A stretch of DNA of 43,120 bases, taken from Nitrosomonas sp. GTDB lineage: Bacteria > Pseudomonadota > Gammaproteobacteria > Burkholderiales > Nitrosomonadaceae. The notes below the pieces were generated by a model. That model was not told where the DNA came from and made no database searches. It saw nothing but the letters and a program-made list of their open reading frames with translations. The stretch is taken from positions 1 to 43,120 of the forward strand of contig SSFW01000002.1 in NCBI GenBank assembly GCA_008015595.1, read 5' to 3'. Position 1 is the stretch's first letter. Every line of letters begins with the position of its first letter. Below, piece by piece: positions 1 to 7,852 of the stretch. A program made the position numbers and the translations under genes.

Positions 1-431
1 CAGCTGCTTTCAGTGCACCGATGCTGTCTGACGATACCGAAGCAATTCCTAATCCATTTGCAGCAGCGGCACAAGCCAACCCGACCACGCCAACGTTGAG
101 TCTACAAGCTCCCGCGACAGTTGCCATGGATAAAGAGTTTACAGCGACGATTCGCCTAATGACCCAAAATACTAAACTAGCGAGTGAACTTGAACTGGCC
201 TACGATAAAGGGATGCTAGAGATGCTAGATGGTGGAGAAAAATCTGGATCGCGCACACTGAAATTAGGTAGAGAAGAACCGAATGGAATGACTGCAGTCT
301 TGCGATTTAAAGCGGTCAGTCCAAATCCTGGCTCGACCAATATCACGGTACAAAGCATTTCAACCCGCAATGAGAAAGGAGAATCAGTCGATGTAGATCT
401 TCCATCACCTGCAATTATTGAAATTCAGTAG
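1..431 (+). CDS. secretin-like (GspD/PilQ-type) protein, C-terminal cohesin-like domain, 5' truncated
   Basis: The reading frame is open to the left edge of the window, so only the C-terminal ~143 residues are present and the true start lies outside. A low-complexity linker (NPFAAAAQANP) is followed by about 110 residues that look like a cohesin-type beta-sandwich: a VAMDKEFTATIRL strand, an LELAYDKGMLEML segment resembling the cohesin 'YDP..L' motif, and a closing GSTNITVQSIS strand. Cohesin-like modules occur at the end of some type II/IV-pilus-type secretins. The secretin assignment rests on that and on the pseudopilin genes directly downstream; the secretin core itself is not visible. The gene ends with TAG only 5 nt before the next start, so it is probably the upstream member of the same operon. 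Cohesin-like end: likely. Secretin identity: inference. Confidence 0.6.
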   Translation, partial: AAFSAPMLSDDTEAIPNPFAAAAQANPTTPTLSLQAPATVAMDKEFTATIRLMTQNTKLASELELAYDKGMLEMLDGGEKSGSRTLKLGREEPNGMTAVLRFKAVSPNPGSTNITVQSISTRNEKGESVDVDLPSPAIIEIQ

Positions 432-436
432 CAGGC

Positions 437-937
437 ATGATGCCTTTTTTACAAAAAGCTTTTTGTCGACCAAACCAAGGGTTTACGCTAGTCGAAATGA
501 TAGTGGTCGTTGCTTTACTCTCTATCCTAGCTTCCGCTGCAATGCCTTTTTACCAAATGACCGTGAAACGGGAGAAAGAACAAGAATTACGTATTGCTTT
601 AAGGCAAATTCGAACTGCCATCGATTTGTACAAACAAGCAGCTGATGAGGGTAGAATAGAGAAAAAAGCGGATGAAGTAGGGTACCCGAAACGGCTAGAG
701 ATGCTTGTAGATGGCGTTCCTAATATTAAAGACTCTAAGAAAAATATGATTTACTTCATGCGCAAGCTACCACGTGACCCGATGTTTGATAATCCAGATG
801 TCCCAAATGCTGGCACTTGGGGTAAACGCAGTTATGAAAGCCCCCCTGACGATCCAGATGAAGGTGATGATGTATTTGATGTTTACTCCCGATCTAATAA
901 AGTTGGATTGAATGGAATACCCTATAATCGATGGTAA
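437..937 (+). CDS. pseudopilin (GspG-like, prepilin-type N-terminal methylation motif)
   Basis: The 166-residue product begins with a short basic leader and a class III signal, QG^FTLVEMIVVVALL, with Gly15/Phe16 at the prepilin peptidase site and the conserved Glu at mature position 5. One hydrophobic helix (about residues 16-38) is followed by a soluble domain with the major-pseudopilin sequence LPRDPMF and the end VGLNGIPYNRW, both typical of GspG-type proteins. It would insert in the inner membrane and assemble into a short pseudopilus that works with the secretin. ATG 440 is an alternative start two codons into the same leader context (MM...). The 3' end overlaps the longest frame of the next gene, indicating tight operon packing. 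Confidence 0.85.
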   Translation: MMPFLQKAFCRPNQGFTLVEMIVVVALLSILASAAMPFYQMTVKREKEQELRIALRQIRTAIDLYKQAADEGRIEKKADEVGYPKRLEMLVDGVPNIKDSKKNMIYFMRKLPRDPMFDNPDVPNAGTWGKRSYESPPDDPDEGDDVFDVYSRSNKVGLNGIPYNRW

Positions 938-951
938 TAAGGAAAGCTAGC

Positions 952-1326
952 ATGCAGCGGCCCAGTGGTTTTACATTGATTGAGCTATTGGTCGTCATGG
1001 CCGTCATCGCTACTTTATTGAGCATTGTCGCTCCCAGATATTTCAATTCGATCGATCGTTCACGAGAAGCCGTTCTTAGGCAGAATCTAAGTATTATGCG
1101 CGATGCGATCGATAAGTTTTATTCCGATACTGGGAAATACCCGTTAAGCCTCAATCAATTAGTTGAAGAACGCTACATTCGCGCAGTTCCCATCGATCCG
1201 ATGACCGAAAGTGCACAAACTTGGATTGAGGTGCCTCCTTCTGATCCTGAAATTGAAGGCATGTATGATGTCCGCAGTAGCTCAGATCGCCAAGCTTTAG
1301 ATGGAACATTCTACGATAAGTGGTAA
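952..1326 (+). CDS. second GspG-like pseudopilin
   Basis: I chose the ATG at 952 because AAGGA (939-943) lies 8 nt upstream and the leader then is MQRPSG^FTLIELLVV, a standard prepilin signal with Glu at mature position 5. A longer in-frame ATG at 931 overlaps the previous gene and is less likely. The soluble part holds the GspG-like segments TGKYPLSLNQLVEERYI, VPIDPMT and the end DGTFYDKW. At about 124 residues it is a typical small pseudopilin. It is paralogous to the gene before it, sharing the DPM and GxxYxxW landmarks, so the operon carries at least two GspG-type subunits. Confidence 0.85.
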   Translation: MQRPSGFTLIELLVVMAVIATLLSIVAPRYFNSIDRSREAVLRQNLSIMRDAIDKFYSDTGKYPLSLNQLVEERYIRAVPIDPMTESAQTWIEVPPSDPEIEGMYDVRSSSDRQALDGTFYDKW

Positions 1327-1330
1327 TAGT

Positions 1331-1987
1331 GTGCCCACCCTTTCTCGTCAGCATCAAGGCTACATTTATTTATGGACACTTTTTTCAATTTCGCTTGCGG
1401 GTGTTGCATTAGCGGGATTAGGGCCAATGTGGCAAACCGCTGCTCAAAGGGAAAAAGAAATCGAGCTTCTTTATGTAGGCGATCAATTTCGCCTAGCAAT
1501 TGAAGCCTTTTATAATAACGCTACCAGCGCTAATCGAAGTCAACGCTACCCCGAATCATTATCTGATTTATTAAAAGATGAAGGGTCTATCGTTACAAAA
1601 CGGTATCTAAGGAAAATTTATATGGACCCCATGACGAACAGCTTTGAATGGGGCCTTATTAAACAGGGCGAGAAAGGTATTACCGGTGTCTACAGCTTAT
1701 CAACTAAAATACCCATTAAACGCGCTAATTTTCCTGAACAATACGCAGCATTCTCAAAGGCCAAGAATTACCAAGATTGGAAGTTTAATCACGCATCTGG
1801 GACAGCGGGTCAGGGACGACAACAAACTCAACCCAATGCCCCCCCCGGATCTCCCGGACAAAGTCAGAATACCAATCCATTTACTGGTCAATCAACCCCT
1901 TCCGGACAAAATAGAGGTGGGCCAGCAAATCCTTTTCCACAAAATCAACCCGATAATAGCAGAGCCAATCCTTTCTCAACTCAATGA
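1331..1987 (+). CDS. atypical pseudopilin-like protein with NPF-rich tail
   Basis: The start is uncertain. GTG 1331 follows the previous stop by 4 nt and gives a short leader ending RQHQG^YIYLWTLF; ATG 1301 is in frame but overlaps the previous gene by 26 nt. No convincing Shine-Dalgarno precedes either. A single hydrophobic helix follows the Gly, then REKEIELLYVGDQFRLAIEAFY, which resembles the corresponding part of the first pseudopilin (REKEQELRIALRQIRTAID). The motif YMDPMT is conserved with its neighbours. Unlike classical pseudopilins it lacks the FTLxE sequence and the Glu at mature position 5. The C-terminal ~60 residues are Gln/Asn/Pro/Gly-rich with three NPF motifs, a composition echoed by the NPF in the secretin-like protein upstream. 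Probably a minor pseudopilin or initiator of the same machine. Confidence 0.7.
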   Translation: MPTLSRQHQGYIYLWTLFSISLAGVALAGLGPMWQTAAQREKEIELLYVGDQFRLAIEAFYNNATSANRSQRYPESLSDLLKDEGSIVTKRYLRKIYMDPMTNSFEWGLIKQGEKGITGVYSLSTKIPIKRANFPEQYAAFSKAKNYQDWKFNHASGTAGQGRQQTQPNAPPGSPGQSQNTNPFTGQSTPSGQNRGGPANPFPQNQPDNSRANPFSTQ

Positions 1988-2142
1988 TTTATTTTTTGAT
2001 TTTTATTAAAAATACAAAAATAAGATGATTATTCATGAGTGTTCGTTATAAACTTGCGTCATGTAAATTGAAAAATATGTCGTAGTTTAAAGAACTGATT
2101 ATTTAGTTATCAGTCCTATTATTATTTATGCGTTTAATTTAA

Positions 2143-3858
2143 ATGAAATCTAAAACGTTTCTATTCTTACTCCTTATTGGACTTGCAGGTTGTAACCAAT
2201 TACCTAAAGTTGGGAGTGCCGATAGTGCAAGATTGGCAAAAGATAGCCAATCTCAAATTGACTCACCGAAGCAAGAGCTAACAAGCGAATTACTTTTTGA
2301 TTACTTATTGGCTGAAACAGCGCTACAACGAGAAAATATTGATGTTGCTATACAAAGCTATTCTCGTTTAGCTAAAAACACACAGGATCCCCGAATCGCT
2401 GAAAGGGCAACTGATATTGCGCTACGTGCACGTCGTCCTGACGCTGCCCAAGAAGCTGTAGCACGCTGGGTTAATTTAGAACCCAACTCAATGAATGCCC
2501 GACAAGCAGCAGCGGCATTGTTTGTCAGTATGGGTAAACTCGACAAAGCAAAACCACATCTCGAGAAATTGCTATCGTCAGAAAAGAGCTCGGTGGATAA
2601 AGCATTCATGCATCTAAATAAGCTATTATCACGACATCCCCAAAAGGCAGAAACCTATAAGCTCGTTCAATCGCTCGCAGCAGGCTATCCCAACTTACCC
2701 GAATCTCATTTTGCTGTATCGCAAGCCGCTTGGTCAAATAATCAGCTTGATATAGCGCTCAAAGAAATGAAACGTGCGTTAGAACTACGCCCTGACTGGG
2801 AAATCGCTGCTATCCACCAGGGCCGTATTTTGCAACAAATTGCAAATGCCGAAGCCATGACTTTTTATGAGAACTATCTTGGTAAGTATCCTAAAGCCAA
2901 TGACATGCGAATCGCCTATGTGCGAATGCTAATGACTGAAAAGAATTTTCCATTAGCCCGCGAGCATTTTCAGAAAATGATGGCTGAAAACCCTGTCAAT
3001 CCTGATATTGCAGTGGCGGTTGGTTTATTGTCACTAGAATTAAATGATTTTGAAGGCGCGGAAGAAAATTTCAAAAAGGCGCTTGAACTTGGTTATGAAG
3101 ATAATAACAATATCTATTTTAATCTAGCTAGAATCTACGAAGTAACGCAAAGAACCGATGATGCACTTGAAACCTACCAACGCATTTCAGGTGGAGAGCG
3201 TTTTTTCCCAGCTCAAATCCGATACGCGGCTTTAATTGCTAAAAAGGAAGGAATAAACCGTGCACGCCAGCATCTCCATCAAATACCTACTGAAACTGAC
3301 CAGCAACGAATTCAGTTAATGCTTGCTGAAGCACAACTTCTTAGAGAAGTAGGTAAACATCAAGATGCGTTTAATCTATTAGACAAAAACCTGGCTAGAA
3401 ATCCAGACCAACCCGAATTACTCTATGACAGAGCACTCGCTGCAGATAAGATTGATCGGTTTGACATTGTTGAAAAAGATTTACGGCGATTAATTGAACT
3501 CAAACCTGATAATGCACACGCCTATAACGCGTTAGGATATAGTTTGGCTGAGCGCGGCATTCGCCTAGCAGAAGCATTATCGTTAATCCAAAAAGCAGTA
3601 GAATTGTCCCCAGATGATCCCTATATCATGGATAGTCTGGGTTGGGTTTACTTTCGAATGGGAAAAATCCAGGAAGGCTTAAATTATCTTAACCTTGCAT
3701 TTAGTTCTCGACCTGATCCAGAGATTGCAGCGCATTTAGGTGAAGTATTGTGGGTTCAAGGAGAAAGAGAAAATGCAGAAAAAATTTGGCGCTCAGCACT
3801 TGAAACAGATCCAGATAACGAAACTTTGCTCGATACCATGAAACGGTTAATGCAATAA
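2143..3858 (+). CDS. TPR-repeat outer-membrane-type lipoprotein
   Basis: The 571-residue protein starts with a lipoprotein signal whose lipobox LAGC places the acylated Cys at residue 17. The rest is almost entirely tetratricopeptide repeats, including NAHAYNALGYSLAERG, SPDDPYIMDSLGWVYFRMG and the final DPDNETLLDTMKRL. It is expected to sit on the periplasmic side of the inner or outer membrane as a protein-protein scaffold. In many betaproteobacteria a gene of this type lies immediately upstream of lolB and ispE. Here about 4 kb (a minus-strand pair and minCDE) separates them. It ends 3 nt before the convergent gene. Lipoprotein with TPRs: clear. Specific partner: unknown. Confidence 0.85.
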   Translation: MKSKTFLFLLLIGLAGCNQLPKVGSADSARLAKDSQSQIDSPKQELTSELLFDYLLAETALQRENIDVAIQSYSRLAKNTQDPRIAERATDIALRARRPDAAQEAVARWVNLEPNSMNARQAAAALFVSMGKLDKAKPHLEKLLSSEKSSVDKAFMHLNKLLSRHPQKAETYKLVQSLAAGYPNLPESHFAVSQAAWSNNQLDIALKEMKRALELRPDWEIAAIHQGRILQQIANAEAMTFYENYLGKYPKANDMRIAYVRMLMTEKNFPLAREHFQKMMAENPVNPDIAVAVGLLSLELNDFEGAEENFKKALELGYEDNNNIYFNLARIYEVTQRTDDALETYQRISGGERFFPAQIRYAALIAKKEGINRARQHLHQIPTETDQQRIQLMLAEAQLLREVGKHQDAFNLLDKNLARNPDQPELLYDRALAADKIDRFDIVEKDLRRLIELKPDNAHAYNALGYSLAERGIRLAEALSLIQKAVELSPDDPYIMDSLGWVYFRMGKIQEGLNYLNLAFSSRPDPEIAAHLGEVLWVQGERENAEKIWRSALETDPDNETLLDTMKRLMQ

Positions 3859-3861
3859 TTG

Positions 3862-5151
3862 CTAGTGAAAAATAATTAAATTCGCAATACGCTGCTCAAT
3901 TTTGTCTATTATCTGTAAATAAGAAGGCGTATTAATATCACCGAATCGTTCTTTAAATACTGCTTCGGTTAAAAACTCAGGCAAATCTGACCATGCTGGC
4001 ATCAAATCCTTATCATCAAGCCCAGACGATATTTTTTCTTGTATCTTTAGTGCTGACATAGAGTTCTCAACTGCTTTTTCGCCGAATTTTGTCCCGGCAC
4101 GATCAGCAGCGATATCGTTAAAAGAAAATCCACTCCCTGATCGAGCATCTTCAATTTCTTTATAAAGTCCGATCGCATCAGATAATTTGGTGTCCGCGTA
4201 AGCTGTAATTGCAGCAGAAAGTATAAAATGCTTTGCGAAATCTTCGCGTCCATCCAGTGTAACCCGATATTTTTGCTGCTTAGGCCAATTAATTGCTTCT
4301 GGAAAAAGTGTTTTTAGTGATATACCCAATATATGAAGTGAGGTAATCAAAATTGCTGCCCGATTTTCTTCTATCGCATTTCCTTTAGTTGACTGCTCTG
4401 AAGCGAGCCGCATGACTGGAATTAATAGTTGCGATAACGGAATCGGGCTACTTTTACTTGCAGTAAAATTAGTAAGGATAAAGTGGTATCGATAAAAACG
4501 ATCGAGTTCTTGTTTATTGACTAGAGGGAGGTTCATTGCGAAGGGCTTATTCAATTTATCGAATAAACCCCCTTGCCAGCGATAGACGATATCAATTCCA
4601 GAAGGAGACATTCTAACTTGTTGTAGCGCACTAACTGCCAATTGTATTTCAGGAATAATAGAAATCGACCATTCTGCTAGCTTCGGAAAAATCTTTGTGA
4701 TTAGAAAAACAGGTAGTTGAAAATGACTGATTTTTATTGACTGAAGAGAAGGAAAGCCTTCTACTTCAATAAAATTCGTCTCTAAGTTTAAATAATTGGT
4801 TGTGATGCCCATCGATAAAGGAATACTTAAACGAAACAGCATTTGACGGTCAGTGATTTCGATTTGAGTACTACCTTTGGTCAAAAGATAGGTAAAATAA
4901 TTTACTACCGCATCAACATCTTCTGAAGCAATTTTTGCCGTGCCTAATTCCCCAGGATAAATATGATTGCGGTGATTATCGAAAATTTGCTTTATTCTGT
5001 CGACGTGGTTGTGATTGATATCAGCATCTCTCTTAACTAACGGGTGACTATCGGTAATCAGCAAAAGCAAAGCAGCAAGAATTAACAGTAAGAAGAAAAA
5101 ACTTAACCCAGCGATACGAATCAATTTCTGCACGACTGAATCTACCGCCAA
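3862..5151 (-). CDS. conserved hypothetical inner-membrane-anchored protein
   Basis: The 429-residue protein has one N-terminal transmembrane segment (about residues 12-32, FFFLLLILAALLLLI) and a large, presumably periplasmic body. The most conserved-looking part is near the C-terminus: REDFAKHFILSAAITAYA, then LSDAIGLYKEIEDARSGSG and FSFNDIAADRAGTKFGE. I remember similar segments from proteobacterial uncharacterised proteins, but no function is assigned. The His of AKHF and the Asp pair of FNDIAADRAG could be a catalytic or metal site; this is a guess. Its start overlaps the 3' end of the upstream Slp-like gene by 10 nt, so the two are probably translationally coupled. Confidence 0.75.
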   Translation of the reverse strand: MAVDSVVQKLIRIAGLSFFFLLLILAALLLLITDSHPLVKRDADINHNHVDRIKQIFDNHRNHIYPGELGTAKIASEDVDAVVNYFTYLLTKGSTQIEITDRQMLFRLSIPLSMGITTNYLNLETNFIEVEGFPSLQSIKISHFQLPVFLITKIFPKLAEWSISIIPEIQLAVSALQQVRMSPSGIDIVYRWQGGLFDKLNKPFAMNLPLVNKQELDRFYRYHFILTNFTASKSSPIPLSQLLIPVMRLASEQSTKGNAIEENRAAILITSLHILGISLKTLFPEAINWPKQQKYRVTLDGREDFAKHFILSAAITAYADTKLSDAIGLYKEIEDARSGSGFSFNDIAADRAGTKFGEKAVENSMSALKIQEKISSGLDDKDLMPAWSDLPEFLTEAVFKERFGDINTPSYLQIIDKIEQRIANLIIFH

Positions 5152-5687
5152 TATCGATATGGGCCATAGTAGCCAGGATAGAAGAAAGGATAACCATAAA
5201 ATCCAGGATAGTAAAAATAAGGATATCTTCCATCGCTAATATAAGATTTTCGATAATCTTTAGGCCATAGATAAATAGCTTTGGTCAATAACAATGGAAT
5301 ACTGATCTTCTTGTTTCCAATTGAGCGCTCAACACCGCCGTTTAACATACCCGCTACTGTAATGACCCTATCTTTAGTATAGATAGCAGGGTCTAAAAAA
5401 TCCGTGCTTGCAATAATAAATCGGCCCTCTGGTTCTTGATTTAATAGTGGATACCCTGAAGAATCAAGTGGATAGAAAAGAATTTGCACAAAACTCAATT
5501 CCTTCTCAGTTTCAGTTTGAATTATCACACCGCCCCAACGAACCTGCTTATTTTTGTAAGTACTCACATCTTTAGCCACCACACCGTAAGGCACATCAAT
5601 AACCGGAATATTTTTAATAACATCTGGTAGACTAGTACAGGCACTAAGTAGGAATAAGTAACAAATTAGAGACAGGATTTTTCTCAT
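5142..5687 (-). CDS. Slp-family outer-membrane lipoprotein
   Basis: A 181-residue lipoprotein with lipobox LSAC (acyl-Cys17). The body matches the Slp family: VPYGVVAKDVSTYKNKQVRWGG, a TEKELSFVQILFYPLD strand, then PEGRFIIASTDFLDPAIY and ITVAGMLNG. Slp proteins are starvation- or stationary-phase-associated outer-membrane lipoproteins of unknown biochemical role. The last ~30 residues form an unusual Tyr/Phe/Pro/Gly-rich tail (YPYFYYPGFYGYP... ending YRYWR), not part of the standard domain. The gene overlaps its downstream neighbour by 10 nt and is divergent from minC across a 255-nt intergenic region. Confidence 0.85.
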   Translation of the reverse strand: MRKILSLICYLFLLSACTSLPDVIKNIPVIDVPYGVVAKDVSTYKNKQVRWGGVIIQTETEKELSFVQILFYPLDSSGYPLLNQEPEGRFIIASTDFLDPAIYTKDRVITVAGMLNGGVERSIGNKKISIPLLLTKAIYLWPKDYRKSYISDGRYPYFYYPGFYGYPFFYPGYYGPYRYWR

Positions 5688-5878
5688 AATTGCTTATTAA
5701 AATTTTCTTCAATAATGATTACCATCATAGCCTTTCATTCGTTGAGACAGCATGATAAATCAACTAGTTCGCTTTGATTTTACGCTTATTTATTCATCAT
5801 TAAATATAATTAACCGAGGAATATTTTTTCAATGAGACTCTACAAGGCAAAAACTAGCCCTTAGCGACCATTGGAAGG

Positions 5879-5884
5879 TATAAT
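5879..5884 (+). promoter_or_regulatory. candidate -10 box upstream of minC
   Basis: A perfect TATAAT hexamer lies about 60 nt before the minC start in the minC-slp divergent intergenic region. The expected -35 position (TAGCCC, 18 nt upstream) is a poor match to TTGACA, so only the -10 is persuasive. Confidence 0.25.
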
Positions 5885-5942
5885 TGCCAACCTGTATTAG
5901 AGCACCACATATTTAATTCATGATGATTGCAAGATTAACCGG

Positions 5943-6698
5943 ATGTCGCTAGACGTTAATAAAAATTACGACATGCAACCTGTGCTTGAGTTTAAAAGCA
6001 GCACTTTTTTTGTACTAGTGCTGATAATCCATAGTAATGATTTGATGATGATCGAGCAAAAGCTTCGTGAGAAAACATCACAAGCTCAGGATTTCTTTAG
6101 AAATTCACCAATCATTCTTGATGTACGTGAGCTTAATCAACAAAGTCATGGAATTGATATCATCAAGCTCATTAATCTGATACGCAGTATCGGCCTATTT
6201 CCAGTTGGAATTCGAGGGGGAGACGATCAGCAAAATCTTCAAGCGGCTTCTCTATTCATTCCCGTAGATATGTCACAAAGCAGCGCAAGTTCTCAAGCTG
6301 AGATACAAAAAACTGTCACCTCATCACCATCAGCCACTTCACATGAAGTCATCAAAGAAATTGTTGTAAGTACTGCGACTACACTGATTAATCAACCGGT
6401 TCGTTCAGGTCAGCGCATCTACGCTTCAGGAGATTTAATTATTTTAACGCAAGTCAGCGCAGGCGCTGAAATAATGGCTGAAGGAAACATCCATGTTTAC
6501 AATACATTAAGGGGTAGAGCCTTAGCAGGCGTGCAAGGAAACAGAGACGCTCGAATCTTTTGCTCTGATTTACAAGCAGAGCTGATTTCTATCGCGGGGG
6601 ATTATAAAACCAGCGAAGATCTAAAAGATATAACCCCGAGGAAACCGGTACAAATCTATTTACAAGATCAGGCATTGATTATTAAAGAGTTAATATAG
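5943..6698 (+). CDS. minC: septum site-determining protein MinC
   Basis: Inhibitor of FtsZ polymerisation that is carried to the membrane by MinD and so restricts division to midcell. The N-terminal domain (about residues 12-110) contains FKSSTFFVLVL and the FFRNSPIILDVREL strand. A Ser/Thr/Ala-rich linker follows. The C-terminal beta-helix has RSGQRIYASGDLIILTQVSAGAE, EGNIHVYNTLRGRALAGVQGN and ARIFCSDLQAELISIAG, the family hallmark and MinD-binding face. At 251 residues it is of normal length. It is first of minC-minD-minE, with 26 nt before minD. The start at ATG 5943 is not supported by a strong ribosome-binding site; ATG 5973 (MQPVLEFK) is a plausible alternative. Confidence 0.93.
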   Translation: MSLDVNKNYDMQPVLEFKSSTFFVLVLIIHSNDLMMIEQKLREKTSQAQDFFRNSPIILDVRELNQQSHGIDIIKLINLIRSIGLFPVGIRGGDDQQNLQAASLFIPVDMSQSSASSQAEIQKTVTSSPSATSHEVIKEIVVSTATTLINQPVRSGQRIYASGDLIILTQVSAGAEIMAEGNIHVYNTLRGRALAGVQGNRDARIFCSDLQAELISIAGDYKTSEDLKDITPRKPVQIYLQDQALIIKELI

Positions 6699-6724
6699 CT
6701 TCATTTTTAGCAAAGGAGAGTCAA

Positions 6725-7534
6725 TTGGCTAGAATCATCGTCGTAACATCAGGCAAAGGAGGCGTTGGCAAAACAACAACGAGCGCAGCGATTGCCATGG
6801 GGCTTGCAAAAAGAGGGCACAAGACTGCTGTAATTGATTTCGATGTTGGTTTACGCAATCTTGATTTAATTATGGGTTGTGAACGACGAGTTGTTTATGA
6901 TTTTATTAATGTAATCAATGGAGAAGCAAATCTAAATCAAGCTTTAATTCGGGATAAAAACTGTAATTTGCTTTATATCTTGCCCGCATCACAAACTCGG
7001 GATAAAGATGCTTTAAGTATAGAGGGTGTCGGTAAGGTGCTCGAAGAATTAGCCAAAGATTTTCAATACATTGTTTGTGATTCTCCAGCCGGTATCGAAA
7101 AAGGGGCTTACTTAGCCATGTACTACGCGGATGATGCATTTGTGGTTACCAACCCTGAGGTCTCATCTGTTAGAGATTCAGATCGCATGCTTGGAATTTT
7201 AGCCAGCAAATCAAGGCGCGCTGAACTGGGGATGGAGCCGATCAAAGAATTTTTGTTGCTGACTCGCTATGATCCAAATCGAGTGGAGTCCGGAGAAATG
7301 CTTAGTCTGGAAGATGTGCAAGAAATTTTGTCTTTGCACCTGCTTGGTATCATTCCGGAATCAAAATCGGTTCTTACAGCATCAAATGCAGGTGTACCGG
7401 TCATTCTAGATGAAAAAAGTGATGCGGGTATGGCTTATGCTGATGTTGTTGCTCGATATCTCGGTGAGAAAAGACCACATCGCTTTATCGAAAGCAAGAA
7501 AGGATTTCTCAGGAAGCTTTTTGGAGGAAAATAA
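6725..7534 (+). CDS. minD: septum site-determining ATPase MinD
   Basis: Membrane-cycling ParA/MinD-type ATPase that recruits MinC and oscillates with MinE. The deviant Walker A motif KGGVGKTT lies at residues 11-18, followed by AVIDFDVGLRNLDLIMGCERR, the switch region CDSPAGIEKGA and the C-terminal amphipathic membrane-targeting helix (KKGFLRKLFGGK). The start codon is TTG, fixed by a strong AAGGAG (6713-6718) 6 nt upstream and by the conserved N-terminus ARIIVVTSGKGG. The stop overlaps the minE ATG by one base. Confidence 0.96.
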   Translation: MARIIVVTSGKGGVGKTTTSAAIAMGLAKRGHKTAVIDFDVGLRNLDLIMGCERRVVYDFINVINGEANLNQALIRDKNCNLLYILPASQTRDKDALSIEGVGKVLEELAKDFQYIVCDSPAGIEKGAYLAMYYADDAFVVTNPEVSSVRDSDRMLGILASKSRRAELGMEPIKEFLLLTRYDPNRVESGEMLSLEDVQEILSLHLLGIIPESKSVLTASNAGVPVILDEKSDAGMAYADVVARYLGEKRPHRFIESKKGFLRKLFGGK

Positions 7535-7812
7535 TGAGTCTACTCGATTACTTTAGATCATCTAAGTCTAAAACAGCGTCTATTGCCAAAGAAAGATTGC
7601 AGATTCTTGTAGCGCATGAGCGTTATTATCGAAATAAACCTTCCTATTTACCTCAGTTGCAAGAAGAATTACTTGAGGTAATACGAAAATATGTCAATGT
7701 TGATCAAGATGCCATCTCAGTCAAATTTGAACAAGATGAAAATCAAGAAACGCTCGAACTTAATATTGTTTTGCCTGAATCCCAAAATAACAAAAGCCCA
7801 TTAGAAATTTAA
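7534..7812 (+). CDS. minE: cell division topological specificity factor MinE
   Basis: A 92-residue regulator that stimulates MinD ATPase and drives pole-to-pole oscillation. The anti-MinCD helix/strand region is visible as TASIAKERLQILVAHER, followed by LPQLQEELLEVIRKYV and the dimerisation strand DAISVKFEQDE. GGAGG lies 6 nt upstream, inside the end of minD, and the ATG overlaps the minD stop codon (TAATG). Just after the stop a small inverted repeat, TATCAG/CTGATA (7815-7832), could form a hairpin in the minE-lolB interval. It has no T tract on the plus strand. Confidence 0.94.
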   Translation: MSLLDYFRSSKSKTASIAKERLQILVAHERYYRNKPSYLPQLQEELLEVIRKYVNVDQDAISVKFEQDENQETLELNIVLPESQNNKSPLEI

Positions 7813-7852
7813 TATATCAGGGTTATCTGATAAAAAAACGACTAACGCTATT

